NCBI GenBank assembly: GCA_900470805.1 | Contig: UCCA01000031.1 | Location: 1-40,898 of the forward strand | Source of the DNA: Hyphomicrobiales bacterium | Lineage (GTDB): Bacteria; Pseudomonadota; Alphaproteobacteria; Rhizobiales; Rhizobiaceae | Direction: 5' to 3' | DNA: 40,898 nucleotides | Part shown: piece after piece, positions 32,730 to 40,844 of the stretch | Layout: each line of letters opens with the position of its first letter | Numbering within the stretch: position 1 is the first letter of the stretch | Notes under the pieces: model-generated | The model's input: the letters and a program-made list of their open reading frames with translations, nothing else | Database searches by the model: none | Told to the model about the DNA's origin: nothing | Made by a program: the position numbers and the translations under genes

Positions 32730-32969
32730 TCAATGCACAGCAGCCGACGTCGGCGCATTCACCCGCGTGGCATGGATGCCGACGTACGTGCCGATGAGCG
32801 CGGTCGCGATATCGCTGGGAGTCCGATGTCCTGCATTGTAGAAATCGATAGCCGCCTGGCAAAGCACGTTCGAAATACTGTTTTTGGGGTCCAGCTCATA
32901 GAAACGGTACCAAGCCTGGACAGCATCAGACATCGTCTTGAAATCGGGCTCGTCACGGTCTGTCTTCAT
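32730..32969 (-). CDS. Hypothetical protein, 79 aa
   Basis: Not recognised. A strong AAAGGAG site precedes the ATG at 32969. The protein is helical, with AVQAWYRFYELDPKNSISNV and VLCQAAIDFYNAGHRTPSDI (residues 17-54), then IATALIGTYVGIHATRVNAP. The aromatic-rich pairs suggest a compact helical bundle. Probably forms a two-gene unit with the 131-residue protein downstream. Confidence 0.6.
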   Translation of the reverse strand: MKTDRDEPDFKTMSDAVQAWYRFYELDPKNSISNVLCQAAIDFYNAGHRTPSDIATALIGTYVGIHATRVNAPTSAAVH

Positions 32970-33109
32970 CCGGGTCTCCTTTCGTCTTTCAACATCTGGG
33001 ACGAAAGCTAAAACCTAGTACGGAAGCATCGGGCTTCAAGCAGCCATATGCGCGGGGTTGGCCCATCGTCTCGTCGCCCTAGATACATCTGTCCAATGGA
33101 GGAACTTGC

Positions 33110-33370
33110 ATGACGAAACTCACGTACCATGTCGGCGAGCACGACGGGGGTTACGGCTACAGGCTCGGCGACGTGTGGTCGGAGACGTTTCCCGATCATG
33201 ACGCAGCGCTCTCTGCAGCGAAATCAGCAGCCCAACGACAGCACCTCGAAGGCGGCGACGCCGAGATATCCTATCAACTTCCGGATGGCCGCTGGCAGAG
33301 CGAACACGCCGATGGTGGAGATCGACCTGATACCGAAGTGGTGGACGATGGCGCGGGAGCGCCGAAGTGA
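33110..33370 (+). CDS. DUF2188-like protein
   Basis: The 86-residue protein reads TYHVGEHDGGYGYRLGDVWS and TFPDHDAALSAAKSAAQRQH, then AEISYQLPDGRWQSEHADGG. The order (strand, Gly turn, strand, helix with Ala/Lys, strand ending in DGRWQ-E) is that of DUF2188-type small proteins. GGAGG precedes the ATG. Its TGA overlaps the GTG start of the GFA gene, so they are translationally coupled. Function unknown. Confidence 0.75.
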   Translation: MTKLTYHVGEHDGGYGYRLGDVWSETFPDHDAALSAAKSAAQRQHLEGGDAEISYQLPDGRWQSEHADGGDRPDTEVVDDGAGAPK

Positions 33371-33741
33371 CGACGCTGACCGGATCTTGCAAGTGTGGAA
33401 ACGTTCGGGTCGCCGTTCGCGGCCGTCCGACGCGGATCGGCCTTTGTCACTGTACCGACTGCCGACAGGAGAGTGGCTCCGCTTTCACTTTCTTTGGAGT
33501 GTGGCCGGCGTCGCAATTCGAATCCAAGGGGGATACGATGGAGTTCGGGGGAAGGCGGTTTTGTCCAAACTGCGGCTCCAGGCTGTTTTCGGCTGACGAG
33601 AACGAGGCCGAGATCAAGCTGGGCATCCTCAACGAATCACCAACGCCACTCACACCCACTTACGAACTGTGGACAAAGCGCCGCGAGAAATGGCTCCGGC
33701 CGGTCGACGGCGCGGAGCAATTTCTCGAGGACCGCACGTGA
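33367..33741 (+). CDS. GFA-family zinc protein
   Basis: The 124-residue protein has the GFA (glutathione-dependent formaldehyde-activating-like) fold. Zinc ligands are visible as C8 and C10 (GSCKCGNV), C27, C29 and C32 (LCHCTDCRQESG) and C66/C69 (FCPNCGSRLF), the usual CxC...CxCxxC...CxxC layout. Most family members have no proven formaldehyde activity. The GTG start at 33367 overlaps the TGA of the DUF2188-like gene by four bases. Confidence 0.9.
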   Translation: MTTLTGSCKCGNVRVAVRGRPTRIGLCHCTDCRQESGSAFTFFGVWPASQFESKGDTMEFGGRRFCPNCGSRLFSADENEAEIKLGILNESPTPLTPTYELWTKRREKWLRPVDGAEQFLEDRT

Positions 33742-33806
33742 GTTCGCGATGAGCCAGATTAAATTTTGGCCTTGGCCATAGGGCTTGGATTATCGCGGGG
33801 GTTGAA

Positions 33807-34997
33807 ATGCGCACATCTTTACCTGCTCTATGCGCCGCCTTTCTCGCGAGCATGTATTTTAGAAGCAACTTTGGTATCGTAGGGCCGTTGATTGCAGGTG
33901 AACTTGGACTGTCGCCCGTGGAATTCGGGTGGCTTGCGTCTGCTTTCTTCGGATCGTTTGCTTTGCTTCAAATACCCGTTGGGATCGCGTTCGATCGGTT
34001 TGGCGTACGCTGGCCGATGGCGTTGATGATGGTCGCCGGCGCCACCGGATCGGCGCTCCTCGGCTCCTCATCCGGATTTTGGTCGGCATTCACCGGTCAG
34101 ATCGCCATTGGCGTCGGATGTGCACCGATCTTCATGGGTGTCCTCTACTATTTGGGCCGGATGCACTCTCCGGATAAGGCTGAGCGGTTGGCGGCTACCG
34201 TAAGCTCCGTGGGATCCCTGGGAGCACTTATTTCCGCATTCCCGCTGTCCCGTTTCACGGCGGAATGGGGATGGAGAGCGGCGTGCTGGGCGGCGGCCGC
34301 ATTGATGTTCACCAGCGCCGTTGCGGTGGCATCATCAATTCGTCGCACGCCGTCGTCCACGAGTGAAATTGAGCCAGGACAAGGTAGAAAGTGGAGGCCA
34401 GTTCATCTGCTCTACCTCGTGCCAATATGTTTCACGCTCTCGCTAGGCGGCACGTTCCGCAATGCATGGGCGGGGCCATACGTCGAGGACGTCTTCGGGC
34501 GTGACGCCGACCTCGGCGCTGTTTTAACAGCCGTAAGCATATTCGGAATTGCAACATCGTTTGCCCTGCCCTTCGCGCTGCTAAGGTGGCGCGGGCGCTC
34601 GATCATAATCGGAACGTATATATTGGGTCTGCTAAGCGCCCTCCTCCTCGGACTACTACCAAACGCGAGCATCTTCGCCGCTTCTGCTGGACTGGCTCTT
34701 CTATACGCGATGGGCAACGTTCACCCTGTCGCGATGACCGAGGCTCAGGCATGGCTGCCCGATAAAATGCGAGGGATCGGACTAGGGGCGCTCAACACAC
34801 TCGTCTTCCTAGGCGTCTCGGCTTCTTCTGCCGTTTTTGGCGCTCTCGCCGACCTTCACTTCAGTGTGGTGGTTACCTACGGCCTGATCTTCGGCGCGAC
34901 GGCGATGGCGCTGGGAACTTCTCTCGCGATCTACGTAGCGTGTCCGCCGAGGTATGGCGAGGAGCGAGGAGCCGCGGACGCTGCGGATGGGAGCTAG
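33807..34997 (+). CDS. MFS transporter, 12-helix
   Basis: The 396-residue membrane protein has about twelve hydrophobic helices. Family motifs are present: FGWLASAFFGSFALLQIPVG (about 42-61) and the loop after helix 2, FDRFGVRWPMA, equivalent to the MFS signature DRxGRR. A hydrophilic loop with SSTSEIEPGQGRKWRP (about residues 182-197) separates the two halves. The substrate cannot be told from sequence. No regulator or enzyme is directly coupled; the GFA gene ends 65 bases upstream. Confidence 0.9.
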   Translation: MRTSLPALCAAFLASMYFRSNFGIVGPLIAGELGLSPVEFGWLASAFFGSFALLQIPVGIAFDRFGVRWPMALMMVAGATGSALLGSSSGFWSAFTGQIAIGVGCAPIFMGVLYYLGRMHSPDKAERLAATVSSVGSLGALISAFPLSRFTAEWGWRAACWAAAALMFTSAVAVASSIRRTPSSTSEIEPGQGRKWRPVHLLYLVPICFTLSLGGTFRNAWAGPYVEDVFGRDADLGAVLTAVSIFGIATSFALPFALLRWRGRSIIIGTYILGLLSALLLGLLPNASIFAASAGLALLYAMGNVHPVAMTEAQAWLPDKMRGIGLGALNTLVFLGVSASSAVFGALADLHFSVVVTYGLIFGATAMALGTSLAIYVACPPRYGEERGAADAADGS

Positions 34998-35505
34998 TAG
35001 TGGATGCCGCACGGCGCTCCGATTGTGAGGTAGGCAGAAAGCAGAGGTATATATCATCTCCAGCTTCAACGTTTCAATCGCAGCAATGCCTATGCGACGC
35101 GCCCGCTTCCAGATTGTCGATGAGTTTGGAAAATTGGCCAAAGCGCTTGACCTGGTCGCCGACCGCGACGCGCGGAATGCTCCAGACAATTTCGACAGTG
35201 GCGTCGTCCGCCGAACCTAAGGTTGCTTCACGCTCCTCCAGTCCCATCTGGCACAGGAGTCGCGACGAGCTGCCTGACATGATCAGCATATCGGTCAGGA
35301 AGTCTCTTGCGGGATCAGCGCGATCGCCCGATCGGCGTCACTCGCCTCTATGCTTCGAAACCAGCGTTTTCGACGACCTTGGTTAAGACGGAGATTGTCC
35401 TCCAGGGCGGCCAGTCTGCATCGGCCCTCGACGGACCCCGTGACGTTGAAACACCGTTTCACCGTAGCAGGACGATCTTTCCTAGTTCCGCACGTGAGCG
35501 ACCAG
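34998..35505. other. 508 bases without a supported gene
   Basis: A 71-residue minus-strand frame at 35074-35289 has protein-like composition (DDATVEIVWSIPRVAVGDQV) but no ribosome site and no known domain; it may be a remnant. Otherwise only short frames. Confidence 0.4.
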
Positions 35506-37452
35506 CTACCGATCGTGCGCCTTTAACACCGCCACAAGCGCCTCGTTCAACTCGGCCTGCATAAACGGCTTCGCCAATCTTTGTATCCCCGTGCCGACGC
35601 CTTCTGGCAGCTCCGCATAACCGGTCGCGAGGATCACCGGAATGTCGGGGTAGCGAGCGGCGAGATGCACGAGAAGCTCAGCGCCGGTCATATCCGGCAT
35701 CGCGTGATCCGTGATGACGACGTCGGGAACAGATCCCTCCTCGAGTAGTTGTAAAGCTTCCTCACCCGAGTGTGCCTCGATCGGGACGTGGCCCAAATCC
35801 TCGAGCATCAATGTCGTGTTCATTAAAACGAGCCCATCGTCATCGACCGCAAGGACGGTCAGAGACTTATCGACCCTGGGCGCGGGCTCCGCAATCGGAG
35901 AAATGGCGATTGAGCCCTTCTGGTCACGTTCGGCAACGGGCAGCCAGAGTTCAGCGCTCGTCCCTTCACCCACGCGCGACTTCAGCGCCAGGGCGCCTCC
36001 GGATTGAGCCATGAGGCCGTGGATCATCGGCAGTCCAAGGCCAGTTCCCTTGCCGACGCCCTTCGTCGTGAAGAAAGGGATCGTGGCCTTTTTCAACGTC
36101 TCCTCGTCCATCCCTTCCCCCTCGTCGACGACCGTTAGGACGATGTAGTCGCCAGCCGGAAGTTCCTTAATCTGGCCAGGACCGACCGGTCGAAGCTTCG
36201 CTTCGATTGTGATCCGTCCCCCGCCAGGCATCGCGTCGCGCGCGTTGACAACCAGATTCAGCAAAGCACTTTCAAGCTGGTTTGGGTCCGACATGACCGG
36301 TAGAAGCGAAAGGGGGAAGATCGTTGCAATCTCGATCTCTGGGCCGATGGTGCGCTCGATCAGCGAAGCCATCTCGCGCACGAGTTCAGGAAGCTCGACC
36401 TTCTCCAGCTTGAGGTCCTGCTTGCGCGAGAATGCTAGAAGTCTCTGCGTCAACGCCGCCCCGCGCTTTGCCCCCTGGATCGCATTATCGATGAGGTCGG
36501 CGTTGTTCTGGCCGGACATGGCACGCTTCTTGGCAATCTCCAGGCTTCCAAGAACCGCCGTGAGCAGGTTGTTGAAGTCATGTGCAATCCCGCCGGTGAG
36601 CTGCCCGACCGCTTCCATCTTCTGCGCCTGGAAGAGTTCCTGCTGTGCACGTTCAAGAGCTTCCTGCGCCTGTCGCTTTTCCGTGACGTCACGCGTCACT
36701 TTCGCGAAGCCGATGAGCGTACCACCCTCGTCCCGGATCGCATCGATGATGACGCTCGCCCAGAACCGCGTGCCGTCCTTGCGAACGCGCCAACCTTCCT
36801 TCTCAAAGCGTCCCACGGTGGAGGCCGTGTCCAGGGCAACGCGTGGCAGTTCTGCCGCCCTGTCCTCCTCGGTGTAGAAACGCGAGAAATGCTGCCCAAT
36901 GATCTCGGCGGGTTCGTAACCTTTGATGCGTTGCGCGCCCGCGTTCCAGCTCGTGACATTGCCCTCGGGCGTCAACATGTAGATCGCGTAGTCGGTGACG
37001 CCTTCAACAAGCAATCTAAACTGCTCTTCGCTGCGCCTGAGTACTTCCTCAGCAAGCTTTCGCTCGGACAGATCACGGGTGATCTTGGCGAAACCGATGA
37101 GTTGTCCATTCGGATCGCGAATCGAATCGATCACAACGTGAGCCCAGAAACGAACCCCGTCCTTGCGGACGCGCCATCCCTCGGCTTCGAACCTGCCTTC
37201 GGCTTTCGCCGTTGCAAGTGCGCGCAATGGAACTCCGGCTTCTCGATCTTCTGGCGTGTAGAACCGTGAGAAATGCTCGCCAAGAATTTCCTCCTCGGTA
37301 TAGCCCTTGAAGCGGTTCGCACCGGAATTCCAGCTACTGACATGACCACCTGGGTCGAGCATGTAGATAGCGTAGTCGGTGATCGCATCGACCAGCATCC
37401 GATATCGACCGTCCAGGCCGTCGGCCTGAAGACCAGTCAAGCTTGTGCTCAT
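35506..37452 (-). CDS. Hybrid histidine kinase: PAS-PAS-HisKA-HATPase-receiver
   Basis: The 648-residue cytoplasmic protein begins at ATG 37452, placed six bases after AGGGG; longer starts up to 37611 are possible. Two near-identical PAS domains (about 15-130 and 145-260) each contain DYAIYML, SWN-GA-R-KGY, HFSRFYT-EDR and EGWRVRKDG-RFWA patterns, so they arose by duplication. The kinase core follows: phospho-acceptor His290 in GGIAHDFNNLL, N box NARDAMPGGG, G1 DEGEGM and G2 GKGTGLGLPM. A C-terminal receiver has its phospho-acceptor Asp581 in VITDHAMPDM. No membrane helices are present, so the PAS pair must sense a cytosolic cue or cofactor. No cognate regulator is adjacent. Confidence 0.92.
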   Translation of the reverse strand: MSTSLTGLQADGLDGRYRMLVDAITDYAIYMLDPGGHVSSWNSGANRFKGYTEEEILGEHFSRFYTPEDREAGVPLRALATAKAEGRFEAEGWRVRKDGVRFWAHVVIDSIRDPNGQLIGFAKITRDLSERKLAEEVLRRSEEQFRLLVEGVTDYAIYMLTPEGNVTSWNAGAQRIKGYEPAEIIGQHFSRFYTEEDRAAELPRVALDTASTVGRFEKEGWRVRKDGTRFWASVIIDAIRDEGGTLIGFAKVTRDVTEKRQAQEALERAQQELFQAQKMEAVGQLTGGIAHDFNNLLTAVLGSLEIAKKRAMSGQNNADLIDNAIQGAKRGAALTQRLLAFSRKQDLKLEKVELPELVREMASLIERTIGPEIEIATIFPLSLLPVMSDPNQLESALLNLVVNARDAMPGGGRITIEAKLRPVGPGQIKELPAGDYIVLTVVDEGEGMDEETLKKATIPFFTTKGVGKGTGLGLPMIHGLMAQSGGALALKSRVGEGTSAELWLPVAERDQKGSIAISPIAEPAPRVDKSLTVLAVDDDGLVLMNTTLMLEDLGHVPIEAHSGEEALQLLEEGSVPDVVITDHAMPDMTGAELLVHLAARYPDIPVILATGYAELPEGVGTGIQRLAKPFMQAELNEALVAVLKAHDR

Positions 37453-37731
37453 CAGCATCCCCTGCATTTTTTTACTTGGCGGTACGACCGCTACCTTTAA
37501 CTGCAACGTAGGCATAAACCGAGCGCCGTCCAGTCGTGGTCCGGCTTTCTTTCGCAACCGTCGGGAATCGCGGTCGTTGGCACCGTGCAAGAAAATCCGA
37601 AAGCGTGACAAGCATCCGGCAGGAGAACGTCGTGCGCTGATTGGCGGTCATTAGCAAGAGCGTGTAATGCCTTGCAAAGCCGCCGCCGCCTATTCCAAGT
37701 CGTTCGCCCACGGACCAACAAGGAGAACATC

Positions 37732-37812
37732 AGGGGCATCTTCGACCGCATCAAGCACGCTATCTTCGGTGAGGCCCACGCAGCACCGATTGCCCAGCCT
37801 GCAACGGGCGGA
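37732..37812 (+). pseudogene. DUF3597 start remnant with ATG changed to AGG
   Basis: A correctly placed AAGGAG site is followed by AGG instead of ATG at 37732-37734, then GIFDRIKHAIFGEAHAAPIA, the opening of DUF3597 proteins. The frame soon becomes unrelated, and the family's C-terminal helices are missing. Confidence 0.5.
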
Positions 37813-37888
37813 ACAATGGCCCTTCAAGCGCGCCCAGCCGACGCAGCGAGCCGGCGCCTTGCCTGCCAACGCGCATTCCACAGCGCGT

Positions 37889-38170
37889 CTATCCTGCCCA
37901 GTAGGCGACAGCCTTTGTAGCCAGCGTGAAACCGTTCAGCTCCTGATAGCTCGGCGGAAACGTGATGGGCGCCGTCCTCGTTGCCAACAACCGCGACGAC
38001 GGCGACTTTCGATAGGACACTATCCTGCCCCCGCCGTCCGTCTCCTCGAAGAAGGCGTCCATCCGTTCAAGGACACGCTTCGAAATGCTAACAGGCTGAC
38101 CCATCCAGATTAGCGAGCCGACCACCAGAATGTCGGAGTAAACCAGATCGCCTCGGTCTCGACACTGTTC
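37889..38170 (-). pseudogene. Decayed flavodoxin/NAD(P)H-FMN-reductase gene, copy 2
   Basis: A minus-strand frame carries SDILVVGSLIWMGQPVSISK, RVLERMDAFFEETDGGGRIV, then an out-of-frame stretch, then YQELNGFTLATKAVAYWAG and a stop. The missing segment is readable in the next frame as KVAVVAVVGNEDGAHHVSAE, so two compensating frameshifts flank it. The N-terminal third is absent. This is the same family as the remnant at 29223 but a different decay pattern, so the two are independent losses or old paralogues. Confidence 0.72.
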
Positions 38171-38454
38171 TTCACCATCGCCGCCATGATGAGCGACAGC
38201 ATGCGACCGGTGGAATACGGCTCGTCTCCCGAGGTTTATGGGTGGCGGTGAGGGCGATCGCCCTTGGGACCATGATAGCATCCCAATAATTGAGACGAGG
38301 AGAAGTTCTTCCTCAGCGAAGCGGATGCGAAGCTTACCTTAACAGCAGCAGGACTTCATTGAAGAGCGTGGCGGCACGTGGAAATCCGGAAAATGAGACC
38401 TGTTCATTTTTTGGATTATTGCTATCTTTGGCTCCGTAGGGTTGGAGTTGCGTC

Positions 38455-38682
38455 ATGAGCATCGCGAGTTTGATTCCGGGTGGCTTCTATTGGGCCCGGT
38501 CGGAAAACCACTTCGACGGGCGACCGACGGTTGTCCAGATCTCCGACGTCTTCGGTGACGAACCGGAGTTTTGGACCTTGGCGCTTCTGGGGTCCGATCA
38601 ACACGCGATGCTCGGTGAATTCGAGATCATCGAGCAGATCCACGGCCTCCATCTGTCGTTGGTTCGTGTAGCAGCCGAGTAG
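38455..38682 (+). CDS. Hypothetical protein, 75 aa
   Basis: An ATG at 38455 with GGAG upstream. The sequence (MSIASLIPGGFYWARSENHF, then VVQISDVFGDEPEFWTLALL, EFEIIEQIHGL) looks like a small all-beta protein that reads naturally as coding. Similar short proteins occur as hypothetical genes in rhizobia. A weak EcfG-like match (GGAAA-N16-TGTT) lies upstream, which I do not count as a promoter. A hairpin follows about 30 bases after the stop. Confidence 0.6.
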   Translation: MSIASLIPGGFYWARSENHFDGRPTVVQISDVFGDEPEFWTLALLGSDQHAMLGEFEIIEQIHGLHLSLVRVAAE

Positions 38683-38706
38683 CTTCGACCTTTCAGCGGC
38701 GAGATG

Positions 38707-38739
38707 AAAAAAGGGCGCTCAACCCGATGGGGAGCGCCC
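38707..38739 (-). terminator. Hairpin with U-tract on minus strand
   Basis: Perfect eight-base stem GGGCGCTC/GAGCGCCC with an A6 run on its left, which is a T6 run on the minus strand. It would terminate leftward transcripts, for example from an unseen minus-strand RNA between 38740 and 39200. Confidence 0.65.
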
Positions 38740-38873
38740 GAACCATCCCGGCTACGATTGCGGCGGAGGCCGAGGGTGGATGACGTGAATGTCGACCGAG
38801 TCGGGGTGGCTAGGCAAGCGTGGCGTGAACGGACATGGAACGCCGGTTACTTTCCACGCCTTTCCCACACAGG

Positions 38874-38882
38874 TTATCCACA
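38874..38882 (+). promoter_or_regulatory. Consensus DnaA box TTATCCACA
   Basis: A perfect nine-base DnaA box, with three related motifs nearby (TTTCCACGC at 38851, TTTCCCACA at 38861, TGTCCACAA at 38886). One perfect box can occur by chance; the regular 10-13-base spacing of the four is what makes it notable. Confidence 0.35.
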
Positions 38883-39227
38883 GCATGTCCACAAGCTAAG
38901 CAACAGAGTTTTATCAGCTTTTCTGGTTCACGCGAACGTTTTGGCGCTGCGGTAAAGCAACCCGTCATCGGAGTTTCATCGACTTGATACCGTGCTGTGC
39001 TTATGGGGCGTATGTTGTCCGTCTCCTCGAGCGCCAGGCGGCGGAACGCTCGGAGTCGGGAAGCGGCCGGCGGACCTCGAAGGTCGCTTCCCGAAAAGGC
39101 TTGCAGCGGACGCGTTCCCAAGGCAATGCCGGAGAATTGCTCCTCTGATTGCCCGCTCCATTCAGCCAGACCGCGCGGCGGCGCTTTTCCCGCTCATTGC
39201 GATGACCGGAACCCTGCGCGTTCGTCC

Positions 39228-40844
39228 TTAGACTGCATCCTCGTGCTTCAAGAGACCATGTGTCGCCCGTATCAGATCAGCAGCCCTCTCTCCAATAACC
39301 ACGCAGGGTGCCATCGTGTTTCCGGTGGTGATCCGCGGCATGATGGAAGAGTCCGCGATGCGAAGTCCCTTGATCCCGTATACCTTCAGCTCGTTATCGA
39401 CGACCGACATGTTGTCGCGTCCCATTTTGGCAGTGCAGGATTGATGCCAATAAGTGACTGCCGAGCGGCGGATGAAATCGATCATGCGCGATCTGTCGCG
39501 TGGGCCGGGCGCCGTTTCGCCTGCCACCAGAGGCCTGAAGTCATCGCTGTTTCCGAGTTCGCGACACAACTCGACCGCGGCCAATGCGGCAGCCATGTCT
39601 TCCGGCTCGCTGAGCGAGTTCGGTTCGATCAGAACGTGATCGGTTACATGCGGACCCGAGAGCCGCAACCGACCGCGGCTTTTCGGCTGTGCAAGTCCAT
39701 TGAACATGGTCCAGCCATGTGCCGGCGTCTCAAGATCCGCTTCAATCGGTGACGGCACAGCAAACTCCAATTGGCATTGAAGAATGTCCGGACTGGGCAG
39801 ACGCGCGTCACTTTTCCAGTAGATGTTCGCCTCGCAGCCACTTCCGCCGACGCCTTCCGGCTTGCGGTAGGCCCAGGTGCAGCCAAAGGCGAGATGATCC
39901 TGATGATTGCGGCCAACACCCGGAAGGTGTTGCACGACTGGAATTCCGTGGGGTTTCAGGTCGTCTTCCGGGCCGATACCGGACTGCATCAGAACCTTCG
40001 GCGTGTTGATCGCCCCCAGTGACAGCACCGTTTCGCAATTCGCCACGAAGCGGCGTAGCCTACCGTCGACCAGAGCGTCAACTCCCCTCACCCGCTTGCC
40101 GTCGAAGGTGAGACGCGTCACCAGCGCATCGGTCATGACAGTCAGGTTCGAACGCGACAGCAGCGGAGCGATATAGGATTCAAACACGCTCTCTCGCTTG
40201 CCATTCCGGATCCGAAGTTCAGCGATCGCCGCGCCGCCAGCGTCCTCCATCATTTCGCCGTTCGTCGTATCGTAGACCGGTATCCCCATGGCGGACGCCG
40301 CATTCAACAGGGCTTCCGCAACCGGTTGAGGCGACCGAGGTTGTTCCACATGGACAGGCCCTCCGGTACCGCGACGAACCGCATCCGGCGCACCCTGCCA
40401 ATCTTCGATCCCGCGATAGTAGCCGAGGATCGACTCATATCCCCAGGCGTCATCGCCTGCCTCTGCGGCGAAGTAGTCCCAATCCGCCTTGTGCCCCCGG
40501 GCCCATACCATCACATTGATGCTCGAACCGCCGCCGAGCCCCTTGCCCATGCTGAGTGGAAGTCGTCTGCCCTCCAGACCAGGCGCCGGCTGTCCGACGA
40601 ACCCCCAGTCGCGGCTCGATCCAAGGTTAAGCGGCCACTGCGCTGGGTTCGATACCGTCTCGGATTTATCGTCTCCGCCGGCCTCGAGTAGCAGGACCCT
40701 CGCGTTTCCATCTTCCGCAAGTCGCGCCGCGACAACCGAGCCACTGGAGCCTGCGCCGCATATGATGAAGTCAAAAGCATCTTCGAGATCGCGCCGTGTC
40801 TGTCCGTTCTTGCTGCCCGATCGGCTGTGGTGGATTTGCGTCAT
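39228..40844 (-). CDS. GMC-family FAD oxidoreductase (choline dehydrogenase-like)
   Basis: The 538-residue flavoenzyme has the N-terminal FAD site FDFIICGAGSSGSVVAARLA with the acidic end LLLEAGG, the GMC signature 1 in MGKGLGGGSSINVMVWARGH, and signature 2 GAINTPKVLMQSGIGP. The catalytic pair is His467 in TYWHQSCTAKMG and Asn509 in TTGNTMAPC. Such enzymes oxidise alcohols (choline, polyethylene glycol, sugar alcohols) to aldehydes. The actual alcohol substrate cannot be told. There is a large gap before any neighbour on this strand; the upstream region runs off the window. Confidence 0.92.
   Translation of the reverse strand: MTQIHHSRSGSKNGQTRRDLEDAFDFIICGAGSSGSVVAARLAEDGNARVLLLEAGGDDKSETVSNPAQWPLNLGSSRDWGFVGQPAPGLEGRRLPLSMGKGLGGGSSINVMVWARGHKADWDYFAAEAGDDAWGYESILGYYRGIEDWQGAPDAVRRGTGGPVHVEQPRSPQPVAEALLNAASAMGIPVYDTTNGEMMEDAGGAAIAELRIRNGKRESVFESYIAPLLSRSNLTVMTDALVTRLTFDGKRVRGVDALVDGRLRRFVANCETVLSLGAINTPKVLMQSGIGPEDDLKPHGIPVVQHLPGVGRNHQDHLAFGCTWAYRKPEGVGGSGCEANIYWKSDARLPSPDILQCQLEFAVPSPIEADLETPAHGWTMFNGLAQPKSRGRLRLSGPHVTDHVLIEPNSLSEPEDMAAALAAVELCRELGNSDDFRPLVAGETAPGPRDRSRMIDFIRRSAVTYWHQSCTAKMGRDNMSVVDNELKVYGIKGLRIADSSIMPRITTGNTMAPCVVIGERAADLIRATHGLLKHEDAV

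Larger units (their letters stand above)
38683..39227. other. 545-base intergenic region with DnaA-box-like cluster
   Basis: No gene recognised. It contains the hairpin at 38707-38739 and four CCAC-type motifs at 38851-38895, including TTATCCACA, a perfect DnaA box. Arg/Ser-rich frames on both strands have no ribosome sites. Confidence 0.45.

Noticed and set aside
35074..35289. 71-residue minus-strand frame
   Set aside because: Protein-like in part but lacks a ribosome site and any recognisable family; may be a remnant.
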